64,000 nt of DNA. It comes from an uncultured bacterium (GTDB lineage: Bacteria > Bacillota > Clostridia > Lachnospirales > Lachnospiraceae). Made by a program: the position numbers and the translations under genes. The stretch covers positions 1 to 64,000 of the forward strand of contig CANDBT010000014.1 of the NCBI GenBank assembly GCA_947383005.1, in the 5' to 3' direction. Below, piece by piece: positions 45,602 through 54,968 of this stretch (position 1 is the stretch's first letter; every line of letters begins with the position of its first letter). The notes under the pieces were generated by a model. The model was not told the DNA's origin. It saw only the letters and a list, made by a program, of their open reading frames with translations, and searched no databases.

Positions 45602-45997
45602 TTACAGAACTTTCTTGTTATCTGATCCAGGTGTCGTCACAATTACCTTTTCCGGCGTAATTACCAATGCACCCTTTGCCGTAGCCGCACCGTTGAACAT
45701 TTTTTCCACCATAGCCTTAAACGTATCGACAACCGCACCCTCTGTCACATACTCCGCGACACCCTTGATCTGATAACCTTCCAGGGACTTTGCATCATAT
45801 ACGGAAATAGCAATCCTGCCGCCGTTTGCCTTCAGATTGTTCAGCGTAGTCTCAAGAAATACATCCCCTACTACCAGCTTCCCATCTTCCGTTACGTCCT
45901 TGAACGCTACAGGGACAACATTCGGCTCATTGTCCGCACAGGTAGCCATATCCCACATACTCTCTGCCAGCAGTTTTTTTACATTTTCATTCAACAT
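45602..45997 (-). CDS. Pyridoxamine 5'-phosphate oxidase-like flavin-binding protein
   Basis: This 131-residue protein has the split-barrel flavoprotein pattern: MWDMATCADNEPNVVPVAF at the start, then DVFLETTLNNLKANGG and ISVYDAKSLEGYQIKG. Such small proteins bind FMN or F420-like cofactors. The specific reaction is unknown. AGGAGGTTAATCTA precedes the ATG at 45997. Confidence 0.8.
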   Translation of the reverse strand: MLNENVKKLLAESMWDMATCADNEPNVVPVAFKDVTEDGKLVVGDVFLETTLNNLKANGGRIAISVYDAKSLEGYQIKGVAEYVTEGAVVDTFKAMVEKMFNGAATAKGALVITPEKVIVTTPGSDNKKVL

Positions 45998-46234
45998 TAG
46001 ATTAACCTCCTGAATTTCGTTTCTGTTTTGGATTTGATATACCAAATTATAACTGACAGGCTTTGCCGGTACAATATATTAACAAATTAGTGAGTCGCTA
46101 ATAAATTTCATAGTAACTCCCCATGCCTGCCATCAGGCACCACCATGAATGAAAAGGATTTACTGCGTAGATTGAAATCTTCTTATCGATATTAAGGCGC
46201 ATCAGTCAAATACTATCTCTGAGTTTTCCTGTGA

Positions 46235-47563
46235 TCACTGGCACATTTGCCGGGATACTCTGAAATAATATGGCACTTCAAACACCAACATAGCCGACCA
46301 CCCGATAAAACAAGCAAATGCAATCCCCACAATCCCCCCAGCGGGCGCCAAAACATATGTACATGCCGTTCTTACCGTAATCTGAATCAGTGTCCCGCAA
46401 ATCGTCGTATACATTTTTCCCATACCCCTGAAAAATCCCTGAAACCCGTTGGTAAATGCCGGCCACAAGTAAAAAACAGACATATACAATAAATACCGGC
46501 TGCCCAAACGCACCACTTCGTCCGCCTCTGCCCCGGCAATAAACAGCGACACAATCGTTTTCCGGAAGAAAAACGTCACCGTCCCAATCATCAGCCAGTA
46601 GCATGCTTCCAGCCGAAGCCCTGCAAAAAAGCCCTTGTTAATCCGATCTTGCTTTCCCGCGCCACGGTTTTGCGCAACATACGTCGAAATTGCCGCCGCA
46701 ATCCCCTGCTCCGGAATGCAGGCAAAATCATCGACTTTCGTAACCGTCTGAAATGCTGCAATAGCGGTAACACCCAGGCTGTTGACCTGCCCTTGAATCA
46801 ATACCTTGCCAATTGGCTGGGCTGCTTGCTGCAGTGCTGTCGGTCCCCCATAAGAAAGAATTTTCCACAGCATTTCTCTCTTGATTTGCCATTGTTGCCG
46901 CGTTGGGCAAAGTACCTTTGTCTTCACGGTAAGATATCCTGCTGCCAAAACGGCAGAACACCCTTCCGCGACTACGGTCGTGACTGCGCTGCACACAATG
47001 CCAAATCTGAAAACACCCAGAAAAACCAAATCCAATACCGCATTTAACACCGCCGAAAATGCCAAAAACTTTAACGGCGTTTTCGAATCTCCTATACTCT
47101 TTAACCCTGCTGACAACGCATTATAAAAAAAGGTAAACGGAAGCCCCAAAAACGTAATTTTTAAATAAACAACCGTCATCTCAAAAATTTCCGGCGGCAC
47201 ATCCATCGCTTGCAGCAGATACGGCGCAAGCCCAACGCAGATCACCATCAAAATACCACTTGCCCCAGCCCCAAACAACAGCATTGTTGCCATAGACTGC
47301 CGCAACTTTTGCCACTTCCCTGCGCCAAAATACTCACTCATCAAAACGCCGGCGCCAATACAAAGCCCGCTGACCGCCAAAATAACCAAATTCATCACCG
47401 GTGCGGCAATTCCCTCCGCCGCAAGCGCTTCCTTACCAATAAAACGCCCGGCGATGACGGAATCTACCGCATTATAAGCAAGCTGCAGCCAATTGCCAAG
47501 TAAAACAGGCAGCGCGTATTTCCATAAATGCCCCTGCGCCGATCCGACAGTCATATCACGCAT
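46235..47563 (-). CDS. MATE-family efflux transporter (second copy)
   Basis: This 442-residue protein has about twelve membrane segments. It is of the NorM/DinF type, with YNAVDSVIAGRFIGKEALAA in the first repeat. It differs clearly from the MATE at 42773, so the two are not recent duplicates. The ATG follows AAAAGGAGTATTTT. Upstream at 47619-47688 are short frames with a better promoter and ribosome binding site (see the finding). Confidence 0.9.
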   Translation of the reverse strand: MRDMTVGSAQGHLWKYALPVLLGNWLQLAYNAVDSVIAGRFIGKEALAAEGIAAPVMNLVILAVSGLCIGAGVLMSEYFGAGKWQKLRQSMATMLLFGAGASGILMVICVGLAPYLLQAMDVPPEIFEMTVVYLKITFLGLPFTFFYNALSAGLKSIGDSKTPLKFLAFSAVLNAVLDLVFLGVFRFGIVCSAVTTVVAEGCSAVLAAGYLTVKTKVLCPTRQQWQIKREMLWKILSYGGPTALQQAAQPIGKVLIQGQVNSLGVTAIAAFQTVTKVDDFACIPEQGIAAAISTYVAQNRGAGKQDRINKGFFAGLRLEACYWLMIGTVTFFFRKTIVSLFIAGAEADEVVRLGSRYLLYMSVFYLWPAFTNGFQGFFRGMGKMYTTICGTLIQITVRTACTYVLAPAGGIVGIAFACFIGWSAMLVFEVPYYFRVSRQMCQ

Positions 47564-47618
47564 AAAATACTCCTTTTGATCATGTCATGCACAAGTTCCA
47601 AAGGGAGGCATAGAAGGA

Positions 47619-47688
47619 TTATATCCCCACAATTTTCTTTGCCGCTTCAAGAAAGGCTTGTTCAGACATTCTGATCTTTATCTGTCAT
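47619..47688 (-). other. Two overlapping short frames behind a strong promoter
   Basis: ATG 47688 has AGGAGGAAAGC before it and encodes only MTDKDQNV. A second ATG at 47669 in another frame encodes MSEQAFLEAAKKIVGI. Together they may be the decayed start of a lost gene or a leader ahead of the MATE gene. Confidence 0.35.
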
Positions 47689-47723
47689 GCTTTCCTCCTA
47701 TGCGCAGGAATCCGCCTGATCTT

Positions 47724-47752
47724 ATTATACAATAAGCCAGATTTTCCCGCAA
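47724..47752 (-). promoter_or_regulatory. Promoter upstream of the MATE gene
   Basis: On the minus strand: -35-like TTGCGG (47747-47752), a 17-bp spacer and a perfect -10 TATAAT (47724-47729). Confidence 0.6.
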
Positions 47753-47786
47753 TCGTTATTTTTTAGCCCACAGTCTGTCACCTTTT

Positions 47787-47995
47787 GTTACTGTTTACGT
47801 GCATTCACAGCAACTGGCAAAAATTCATGAAAATCGCCTGCGGCGGTCCTAAGCGCTAGTACTGCCTTGCGGAAATTCCGGTGAATTCGGCACTCGCTAT
47901 TTCCGCCCTCTGCACGCCTGCAAAGCTAGACGTAGGCACCGCTACGTTGCTAAGCGCCAGTGGCGCTTGTTCAGCAAGGACCGGAACGGAGTGTG
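47787..47995 (-). repeat. Family A-related repeat, sub-type 2 (copy 2, inverted)
   Basis: It begins with the end-like GTTACTGTTTACG at 47787. From 47871 it is an inverted match to 24576-24700, including the core palindrome at 47952-47968 and ACCGGAACGGAGTGT. The other inverted end is missing. The 590-bp gap between 47563 and 48155 holds this repeat, the promoter above and no complete gene. Confidence 0.65.
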
Positions 47996-48154
47996 GCAAC
48001 CATCTTCCTTTGCGCGAAGTGCAAACCCACGCGGATCGTTTTGTATTATAGGACGCATTTTCCTATGATATAAAAAAGAGGACCTCTGGCTCATAAGAGT
48101 CTGAAGTTCTCTTCTCTTTTACGGATTGTATTTTTTCACAGCCTCCTAACTTCC

Positions 48155-48985
48155 TTATCTGTTGTATACCTGAGAAAAAATGGGCTTCAGATATTCTATA
48201 GATTTCCTGGCAGAAACCTCCTGATCGGGTATCTGCATAACCTCAACGCTGAAGACGCCATCGTAACCGCTGTCCCGAAACGCCTGAATGGTCTTCTGGA
48301 GATTCAGTCCCGCGGAGCCCGGATAACGACGGTTGCTGTCAGCCAAATGGACATAGACCGTATATGGCGCATAGTCTTTAATTGCCTGGTACAGATCCTT
48401 TTCTTCCATATTCATGTGGAAGACATCTGCCATCAGCTTAAAATGAGGGTGATCTACGGCGTCCACAAAGGCTGCGCCTTCTGCCATTGTATTGATAAAG
48501 TTGCTCTGAAGGGTATTGATGGTTTCCAGCGCGACCGTCACATTTTTCCCGGCAGCATAAGCACTGATCCGGCGGAAAACAGCCACGGCAGTATCATAGG
48601 TAGTCTGACAGGGAATGCCTGGCGTGTACTGCCCCCGAATCCGGCCCACATTCACATTTGCCCCCAAATACGAGGCAAAGCCGATCACCCGATACATGCG
48701 GTCCAGCGCTATCTTCTGCCTGGCAGGATCGGGATCCACAAACGAAATTCCTAATTGTCCATAAACTTCCCCAGTACAGACCAGAGGAATGGACAGCGCA
48801 TATTTTTCAGCCAATCCCTTGATCCATGCCCAGTCCAGCTTGTCCGGATCCACGGTCATCAGTTCCGCTCCTTCATAGCCCAGGGCGGCGATATCGTGAA
48901 AGCTCTTTTCCAGATCGCCCTGATAGGAAGTCACACTGGGGGCAATAGCAACATCTGGCGTTGCAACCTGATAACATAGTTTCAT
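48155..48985 (-). CDS. Sugar phosphate isomerase/epimerase (xylose-isomerase-like TIM barrel)
   Basis: This 276-residue TIM-barrel protein has the metal-ligand segments expected of the family: VALETINTLQS (Glu), LMADVFHMNME (Asp/His), VYVHLADSNRR (His) and VFSVEVMQIPD (Glu). Relatives include hydroxypyruvate isomerase and 2-oxo-tetronate isomerase (OtnI). As the last gene of an operon containing a four-carbon acid kinase, a tetronate-type isomerase role is reasonable. It has AAAGGAGATG before the ATG. Confidence 0.85.
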   Translation of the reverse strand: MKLCYQVATPDVAIAPSVTSYQGDLEKSFHDIAALGYEGAELMTVDPDKLDWAWIKGLAEKYALSIPLVCTGEVYGQLGISFVDPDPARQKIALDRMYRVIGFASYLGANVNVGRIRGQYTPGIPCQTTYDTAVAVFRRISAYAAGKNVTVALETINTLQSNFINTMAEGAAFVDAVDHPHFKLMADVFHMNMEEKDLYQAIKDYAPYTVYVHLADSNRRYPGSAGLNLQKTIQAFRDSGYDGVFSVEVMQIPDQEVSARKSIEYLKPIFSQVYNR

Positions 48986-49060
48986 ATTTAATTCATCTCC
49001 TTTCCTGCATGGGACAGCACTTTTTTGGTATCTGCCAAGGCAGCCCGTTAAACCGTCATC

Positions 49061-49870
49061 TTACTTCAAAGCAGCTTCCATGTCCTTATAATTACGGGTG
49101 ATCTTTTCCCAGTACTGTTTATCCTCAGAAGCGATCCCTGAGTAGTAACGCTGCTTGTAGGTGTACCAAAGCATTTCAAATTCGTAGCCCATCATCAGAC
49201 CGGCCTTCGCGTTCTTTTCCCAGCCATCGGTAACCTGATAGATGGCCTTGCGCAGCTCGTAAGCGTCCACGATGCCGGGACCAAAGCGCTTCAGAAAATC
49301 AAAGGCTTCAAAGTTGGAAATGCCGCCCATGACACACTCTTTAGATGAATCCACCTCCTTGGTTTTCTGAAAAATACGGGCGCATGCTTCATATACCGGT
49401 TCAGAATTCAGATCCGCATAAGTCAGTCCTAAAGAGCGTGCCATGTCCACCCGGCCAATCACCACTTCCCCAATCCGCGGAAATTCATCCAATTCTGTCA
49501 TCTTCTGGAAGTGCTCGGAGCCGGTAATCGTTTCCACATTGATGCAGGGAACAGTATCGTAGCCTTCCTCTGCCGGGAATACCTTTTCAAACATATCCAT
49601 GAATTTTTTGGCGGCAAACTCTGTCTCCACCATTGGCGCCACGATCTTCTCTGCGCCGATGGTACGTCCGTTGCGCAGGTCGGTCAGCGCCTCAACGCCG
49701 CCGATCTTCAGGATGATGGGAACCCCTGCTGCCATTGTGATTTCCTTCAGTCGAAAGAGCTCTTCCATACGGGCTCCTTCGCCCTCAAACTCGGTCTTGA
49801 TTCCGATCAGATGGTATTCCTCCCGCATTCGGCGCAGATGATCTGCCATTTGTCTCTCTAATAGATTCAT
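49061..49870 (-). CDS. HpcH/HpaI aldolase / citrate-lyase-beta-like protein
   Basis: This 269-residue TIM-barrel protein is similar to citrate lyase beta and HpcH aldolases (IGIKTEFEGEGARMEELFRL, APMVETEFAAKKFMDMF, the glutamate-containing CINVETITG). Family members cleave C-C bonds of hydroxy-acids or their CoA esters using Mg2+. It overlaps the LeuD-like gene as ATGA, so the two steps are coupled: hydration/dehydration followed by cleavage is a reasonable guess. Confidence 0.75.
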   Translation of the reverse strand: MNLLERQMADHLRRMREEYHLIGIKTEFEGEGARMEELFRLKEITMAAGVPIILKIGGVEALTDLRNGRTIGAEKIVAPMVETEFAAKKFMDMFEKVFPAEEGYDTVPCINVETITGSEHFQKMTELDEFPRIGEVVIGRVDMARSLGLTYADLNSEPVYEACARIFQKTKEVDSSKECVMGGISNFEAFDFLKRFGPGIVDAYELRKAIYQVTDGWEKNAKAGLMMGYEFEMLWYTYKQRYYSGIASEDKQYWEKITRNYKDMEAALK

Positions 49871-50397
49871 GACTGCATTTCTCCTTCCTCCGTTTTCAGC
49901 GCCGCCATTTTCCTGGCTATCGTCTCTTCCAGTCCGCCGTTTTCGTAGATCTCCATCAGAAAATCCGGCGTCTTCTCGGTTTCATAGGAAGTTCCCTGCG
50001 TCTGATTGACAACCAGGCCCTTCAAAAGGTCAACCGTCACCTCATCGCCCTCGTTGATCTTCCGAGACGCATCCTTCAGAATAACCAAAGGCAGGCCAAG
50101 ATTTACGGAATTGCGCAGGAACAGGCGGGCATAGGACTCAGCGATGATGCAGGCGATCCCCCGGTTCTTGATAACCAGGGGCGCAGCCTGTCTGGAACTG
50201 CCGCAGCCGAAATTCCTGCCCGCCACAAGGATATCTCCGTCCCGGCGCTTTTTGCCGAACTCAGGGCGGACATTTTCAAAGCAGTGGGTGCTCTGTTCCA
50301 TCGCATCCAGGCTGATCAGATATTTGGTGGGGATAATATGATCCGTATCTACATTGTGGCCAAATTTCCAAACACGTCCATTCATCTCTTTCTTCAT
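49867..50397 (-). CDS. Aconitase-like small subunit (LeuD type)
   Basis: This 176-residue swivel-domain subunit of a 3-isopropylmalate dehydratase-type enzyme has VDTDHIIPTKYL at the start and NFGCGSSRQAAP in the middle, with the substrate-recognition YLISLDA. It pairs with the large subunit at 50413. The surroundings contain no leucine genes, so the substrate is probably another hydroxy-acid used in catabolism (2,3-dialkylmalate- or homoaconitase-like). Confidence 0.88.
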   Translation of the reverse strand: MKKEMNGRVWKFGHNVDTDHIIPTKYLISLDAMEQSTHCFENVRPEFGKKRRDGDILVAGRNFGCGSSRQAAPLVIKNRGIACIIAESYARLFLRNSVNLGLPLVILKDASRKINEGDEVTVDLLKGLVVNQTQGTSYETEKTPDFLMEIYENGGLEETIARKMAALKTEEGEMQS

Positions 50398-50412
50398 CGT
50401 TCTTCCTCCCCC

Positions 50413-51675
50413 TTACACATGCTCCGGAGAGCAGATATAACCAGCCACAGCGGAAGCGGCAGCTACTGCCGGCCCGGATAGATAAATGAAGCTGTCCTTA
50501 TGCCCCATACGTCCGGTAAAATTCCGGGCAGTCGTAGACAGACAAACCTCGCCCTCCGCCAGCACACCCATATGACGTCCTCCGCAGGGACCGCAATTAG
50601 GGGTGCAAACCGCACAGCCGGCTTCAATCATGGTCTCGATATAACCATTTTTCAGGGACTCCATATACACCTCCTGGCTGCCGGGAATGACCACCATGCG
50701 GACATGGTCCGCCAGCTTCTTCCCTTCCAGGATCCTGGCTGCGATCCTCATATCCTCTACACGGCCATTCGTGCAGGAGCCGAAGAAAACCTGATCTACC
50801 CGCACATGCTCCTTTTCCACCTCGCTGACAGGTTTGGCGTTCTCGGGAAGGCTTGGCAGAGCCACCTGCGGTTCCAGATCGGATACATCCAGTTCGAGCA
50901 CCTGACAGTATTTAGCGTCTGCATCGGCGGTGTAGACCTGATAGGGGCGGCGTGCCCGTTTCGTCAGATAATCCAGAGTCTCCGGATTAGGATCGAAGAA
51001 ACAGCACTTCGCTCCGGCTTCAATAACCATATTCGCCATCGTAAAACGGCTGGATAAAGAAACATCGTCCAACGCTTCCCCGCAGAATTCGATAGCTTTG
51101 TAATTGGCGCCCTCCACGCCGATCTTACTGATCACATAGAGAATCAGATCCTTGCCCACAACGCCAGGCCTCACTTTGCCTTTAAGCACCACCTTCATCG
51201 TCTCGGGAACCTGCATCCAGATCTCACCGAACACCATAGCGTAGAGCATATCGGTGCTTCCCATACCTGTGCTCAATGCTCCCAGCGCGCCATAGGTGCA
51301 GGTGTGGGAATCCGCGCCGATCACGATATCGCCGGGAACTACATAACCGTGATCGGGAACCATAACATGGCAAATCCCTACCCGGCCCACCTCATAGAAC
51401 TTCAGGCCAAATTCTTTTGAAAATTCCCGGCAGATCTTGTTATACTCTGCCGCAGCCACATTGTTATTGGGTATGGAATGGTCAGTAAGGATCAAGATCC
51501 GATCCTTATCAAATATCCGGTCACAGCCCAGGCGGCGGAAACCCTGGATGGCCAGCACAGAGGTGCTTTCATTTCCCACAATAAAATCCACCTTAGCATT
51601 TACGAACTCACCGGCATGGACCTCATCCCGGCCACAGTGAGCCGCCATAATTTTTTCAGCAATCGTGTGTCCCAT
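50413..51675 (-). CDS. Aconitase-like large subunit (LeuC type)
   Basis: This 420-residue 4Fe-4S dehydratase has DHSIPNNN and GADSHTCTYGALG, the first cluster ligand CTNGRVEDM, and the paired ligands CAVCTPNCGPC. Length and motif order match the archaeal-type LeuC / homoaconitase / dimethylmaleate hydratase group. The ATG at 51675 follows AAGGAGAAAAA, so the earlier frame is not used. It sits between the TctA transporter gene and the LeuD-like subunit. Confidence 0.9.
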   Translation of the reverse strand: MGHTIAEKIMAAHCGRDEVHAGEFVNAKVDFIVGNESTSVLAIQGFRRLGCDRIFDKDRILILTDHSIPNNNVAAAEYNKICREFSKEFGLKFYEVGRVGICHVMVPDHGYVVPGDIVIGADSHTCTYGALGALSTGMGSTDMLYAMVFGEIWMQVPETMKVVLKGKVRPGVVGKDLILYVISKIGVEGANYKAIEFCGEALDDVSLSSRFTMANMVIEAGAKCCFFDPNPETLDYLTKRARRPYQVYTADADAKYCQVLELDVSDLEPQVALPSLPENAKPVSEVEKEHVRVDQVFFGSCTNGRVEDMRIAARILEGKKLADHVRMVVIPGSQEVYMESLKNGYIETMIEAGCAVCTPNCGPCGGRHMGVLAEGEVCLSTTARNFTGRMGHKDSFIYLSGPAVAAASAVAGYICSPEHV

Positions 51676-51729
51676 TTTTTCTCCTTTCATGGCGCTCTTT
51701 CCACGTCATCATGGCAGATTTGGATGTTA

Positions 51730-53247
51730 TCAGGTTTCAGGCGTCTTTTTGCCATCGGACTTCTTCATTTTTTTCATCAGGGTGGGGCCAAGCAACGTCA
51801 GCACCAGAACAACCCAGATCACACGGGAGATACCGGTCTCAAACATAATACCATAAGATCCGCCGGACAGGTTCATGGCTATAGCGAAGTTTGTTTCTGC
51901 AATAGGTCCCATAACGATTCCCAGCACCAGAGGCGCATACTGATAACCACTGGACACCATCAGATAACCCAGCACGCCGAATACGATGAACAAGTAGGAA
52001 TCGAAAATCAGTCCACGGGTGGCGTAGGAGCCGATGATGCAGATCAGCATAACGGCGGGAACCATGTAAGACAGATCTACCTTGATAATATGGGAGGCCA
52101 GAGCCGTATAGCCGAGGCCAAACACAAACATCAAAACCGTTGCCACCAGCAAGGCGATAAATACGCCATAGACCTCGTTGCCGTATGCCTGCATGATGCG
52201 GGGGCCGGGGGTAATACCCTTCAAGGTAAGAGCCGCCAGCAGGACAGCGGCAGTGTTGCTGCCGGGGATGCCGATGGTCAGCGCATTCACACCGGCGCCG
52301 GCAGCTACCGCGTTGTTGGCGGCTTCCGAGGCAATGATGCCCTCAGGCTCGCCCTTGCCGAAGTTATCCCGGTTCTTTGACCAGGTCCGGGCCTGGGAAT
52401 AGCTCATCAGGGCAGCCGCATTCACACCGGCGCCAGGAATGATCCCCACAAACAAACCGATCAGAGCGGACCGGATAAGAGCCGCAGGATAGCGCAGCGA
52501 AAGCCTCACGCCCTGCAGGATACCACCAAGGCCAACCTCGGCGCCCTTTCCTGCATGGGAGCCGTCCTTTTCGCTGATCAGGCTGATCATAGCCGGAAAA
52601 GCGAAAACACCGCACATGCAGGCAACCATCGGGATGCCCTCGTACAATTCAAAAAAGCCGAAGGTGAGTCGGGTGGAGCCGTAGGTGGGTTCCGCGCCGA
52701 TGGCCGCCATCAAAAGGCCCATAGCGCCGGCCAGCCCCCCCTTTAACGGATCCTTCTCTGAGATTACGATGATTACGCTAATGCCGATTAAGGCAAGCAG
52801 AAAGATGTCCACAGTACGAAACTGCAGCGCATACTGGGAGATGGGCTTGAGCACCACGATACAGATGATGGTGGCGATAATGCCGCCCACCGTGGATGCG
52901 CCCAGAGATATGCCTAACGCCTGGGCAGGCTTGCCCTGCTGGCACATGGGATACCCATCCAGCAGCGTGGCCATAGCACCGGATGCGCCGGGGGTATTGA
53001 TCAGGATAGCGGAAATAGAGCCGCCATACTGAACCGACATATAGACAGCCACGATAAACACCAGGGCTCCGCTCACCGGAAAGGCCAGGGTAATGGGCAG
53101 CATCATGGCACAGGTATTGCCTGCGTTCAGGCCTGGAATACTGCCTGCCACCAGGCCGATCACCGTGCCCAGCACAATCAGAAGCAAATTATTAACAGTA
53201 AAGACCGTTGCGGCGCCGTTTGCCATATATTGCATAATTTCAGACAT
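51730..53247 (-). CDS. tctA: Tripartite tricarboxylate transporter, large membrane subunit
   Basis: This 505-residue membrane protein has about eleven segments and the TctA signatures GSIPGLNAGNTCAM and IPGAGVNAAALMSYSQARTW. It is the channel of a secondary uptake system for di- or tricarboxylates that works with TctB and the binding protein TctC, both just upstream. The ATG at 53247 follows GGAGGGGGATCGG. The earlier frame start lies inside the TctB gene. Confidence 0.93.
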   Translation of the reverse strand: MSEIMQYMANGAATVFTVNNLLLIVLGTVIGLVAGSIPGLNAGNTCAMMLPITLAFPVSGALVFIVAVYMSVQYGGSISAILINTPGASGAMATLLDGYPMCQQGKPAQALGISLGASTVGGIIATIICIVVLKPISQYALQFRTVDIFLLALIGISVIIVISEKDPLKGGLAGAMGLLMAAIGAEPTYGSTRLTFGFFELYEGIPMVACMCGVFAFPAMISLISEKDGSHAGKGAEVGLGGILQGVRLSLRYPAALIRSALIGLFVGIIPGAGVNAAALMSYSQARTWSKNRDNFGKGEPEGIIASEAANNAVAAGAGVNALTIGIPGSNTAAVLLAALTLKGITPGPRIMQAYGNEVYGVFIALLVATVLMFVFGLGYTALASHIIKVDLSYMVPAVMLICIIGSYATRGLIFDSYLFIVFGVLGYLMVSSGYQYAPLVLGIVMGPIAETNFAIAMNLSGGSYGIMFETGISRVIWVVLVLTLLGPTLMKKMKKSDGKKTPET

Positions 53248-53266
53248 GATTCCGATCCCCCTCCAA

Positions 53267-53776
53267 TCAAAGAAAAGTTTCCAGGATTCCCTGAGGCAGA
53301 GAAATGCCCAGCCAAAGTTCAAAGATCCCGTAAAGTGCGGCAGTCACAGCGATGGAATAGAGAAGCATGACCTTATAGTTGCGGATACCCAGAAAGTAGG
53401 ATACACCGAACAGATAGATCAAAGACAGGGGAATAAAGCCCACGTAGGGCAGCAGTATAGGATGCAGCAGCGTAAACACCGCAACGCCCAGCCGCTTTTT
53501 GGTCAGACCCAGCACGCAATCCCAGCGTGCCTTTCTTACCGGTTCATGGGCGGCTGCCTCTTCCCGTTCAGCAATAAGCTCCCTGCGGAATTTAACGACA
53601 CAGTTTACCAGATTGGCAGCGATCAGTACTGCAACAATCATGGAGATAATGATGGGATAGCGCAGTGCATTATAAGGCAGGGTATGCGCAGAAAACCAAT
53701 ACACAACCAGAAAAATAAGGCTGAAGTAGGCGAAAAGATATTCCTTGATCGAGTACTTGATAAATTTTATAAACAC
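53267..53776 (-). CDS. tctB: Tripartite tricarboxylate transporter, small membrane subunit
   Basis: This 169-residue membrane protein has four hydrophobic segments, as in TctB. The GTG at 53776 follows GGAAAGGAGAGAA and gives the normal length. It lies between TctC and TctA, the standard order. A charged cytoplasmic loop (AEREEAAAHEPVRKARWD) separates the two segment pairs. Confidence 0.85.
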   Translation of the reverse strand: MFIKFIKYSIKEYLFAYFSLIFLVVYWFSAHTLPYNALRYPIIISMIVAVLIAANLVNCVVKFRRELIAEREEAAAHEPVRKARWDCVLGLTKKRLGVAVFTLLHPILLPYVGFIPLSLIYLFGVSYFLGIRNYKVMLLYSIAVTAALYGIFELWLGISLPQGILETFL

Positions 53777-53895
53777 CCTGTTCTCTCCTTTCCAAAACTT
53801 ATTTGTTAAAATCAATCCCTGGCGGCATTCGCCAAATGCTCATCTGATACTGCCTTGCGTCGCAAGCACGGCACTTGACTCATTGCTTACGGGAA

Positions 53896-54891
53896 TCAGC
53901 CCCCCAGAAGCTCTGCATATTCCTGGAGCAGATCGTTGTAACGAGCCATCTCTTCCGTGGCCGTTTCCGAATCCTGAACAGCGACATAACCGCCCTGGCC
54001 ATTCTCCTCCAACATCTTCAGATACTCAGGATTTTCAAAGGCGCTCTTTAAAGCATTGTACAGAATCTCATAACGCTCAGGATATTTCTCGATGAAGCCC
54101 TTCTCGGTAAACAGCACATAACGCACGTCGATCTCATCGATATCGATACCCAGGGCCTCGTTGATGGTAGGAACACCGGCCAGAGTCTCAATGGTGTTCT
54201 CATCCTTGGCAATCCCTAAAACGTTGGTATCCTCAAAGATAGACACACAACCGAAATAGTTGCAGAACAGCGCGTCCACTTCTCCATTGACAACTGCCAG
54301 ACGTGCCTTGGAACCGCCGGTATAGCCAACCACATTCCAGTCAACACCCAGCGCTTCCTCCATCTGGGCAGCCATCAGAGCGCACATATCCGTCGGAGTG
54401 GAAATACCAACGGAAACAGAACCGGCTGGCTGGCTTTTGGTGTACTCAACGAACTCTTCCAGAGTCTGGTAAGGAGCGTCTTTACGGACAAACACAGCTC
54501 CGGGGTCTGTGGTAAAGGTGCACAAATAGTCGAAATCATCCAGGCCAAAGGGAGCCTTGTTGACGATCCAGTTGCAGATCAGGCTGGCTTCCGATTTGAT
54601 GCTCAGAGTATAGCCGTCAGGCTCGTTGCCCAGCATTTTGTTGATACCGATGACGCCTGCGCCGCCTTCCACGCTCTCGATATTAAACAGAACGCCCAGG
54701 TTTTCCTCTGCGTAGGGCTGGAACTGGCGGACAGCCGTCTCCATGCCGCCGCCGGGAGCGGCAGGGATGATAAAATCAATATTTTTCTCAGGATAGGCGT
54801 TTGCATTGACAGATTTTTTTGCATTACTGCCGCAGGCAGTCAGGAACAGTGCCATAGCTAGAACAAGAATGGGGGCAAATACTTTTTTCAT
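53896..54891 (-). CDS. tctC: Tripartite tricarboxylate transporter substrate-binding lipoprotein
   Basis: This 331-residue exported protein has a signal peptide ending FLTACG (lipid-linked Cys) and a Bug/TctC binding fold (NIDFIIPAAPGGGMETAV, VINKMLGNE-type sequence, ISTPTDMCALMAAQ). It captures an organic acid and passes it to TctAB. The ATG at 54891 has AGGAGAAATATT before it. The much longer frame upstream overlaps the PdxA gene and is rejected. Confidence 0.92.
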   Translation of the reverse strand: MKKVFAPILVLAMALFLTACGSNAKKSVNANAYPEKNIDFIIPAAPGGGMETAVRQFQPYAEENLGVLFNIESVEGGAGVIGINKMLGNEPDGYTLSIKSEASLICNWIVNKAPFGLDDFDYLCTFTTDPGAVFVRKDAPYQTLEEFVEYTKSQPAGSVSVGISTPTDMCALMAAQMEEALGVDWNVVGYTGGSKARLAVVNGEVDALFCNYFGCVSIFEDTNVLGIAKDENTIETLAGVPTINEALGIDIDEIDVRYVLFTEKGFIEKYPERYEILYNALKSAFENPEYLKMLEENGQGGYVAVQDSETATEEMARYNDLLQEYAELLGG

Positions 54892-54968
54892 AATATTTCT
54901 CCTTATTGTTTTTTTATGCTCTATCTTTATCACCGGACTTCCGGGCAAAAATATATGCGATGTAAGTT

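Noticed and set aside
49867..51675. Leucine biosynthesis LeuCD
   Set aside because: leuA and leuB are absent, and the genes sit inside an acid-uptake and degradation operon.
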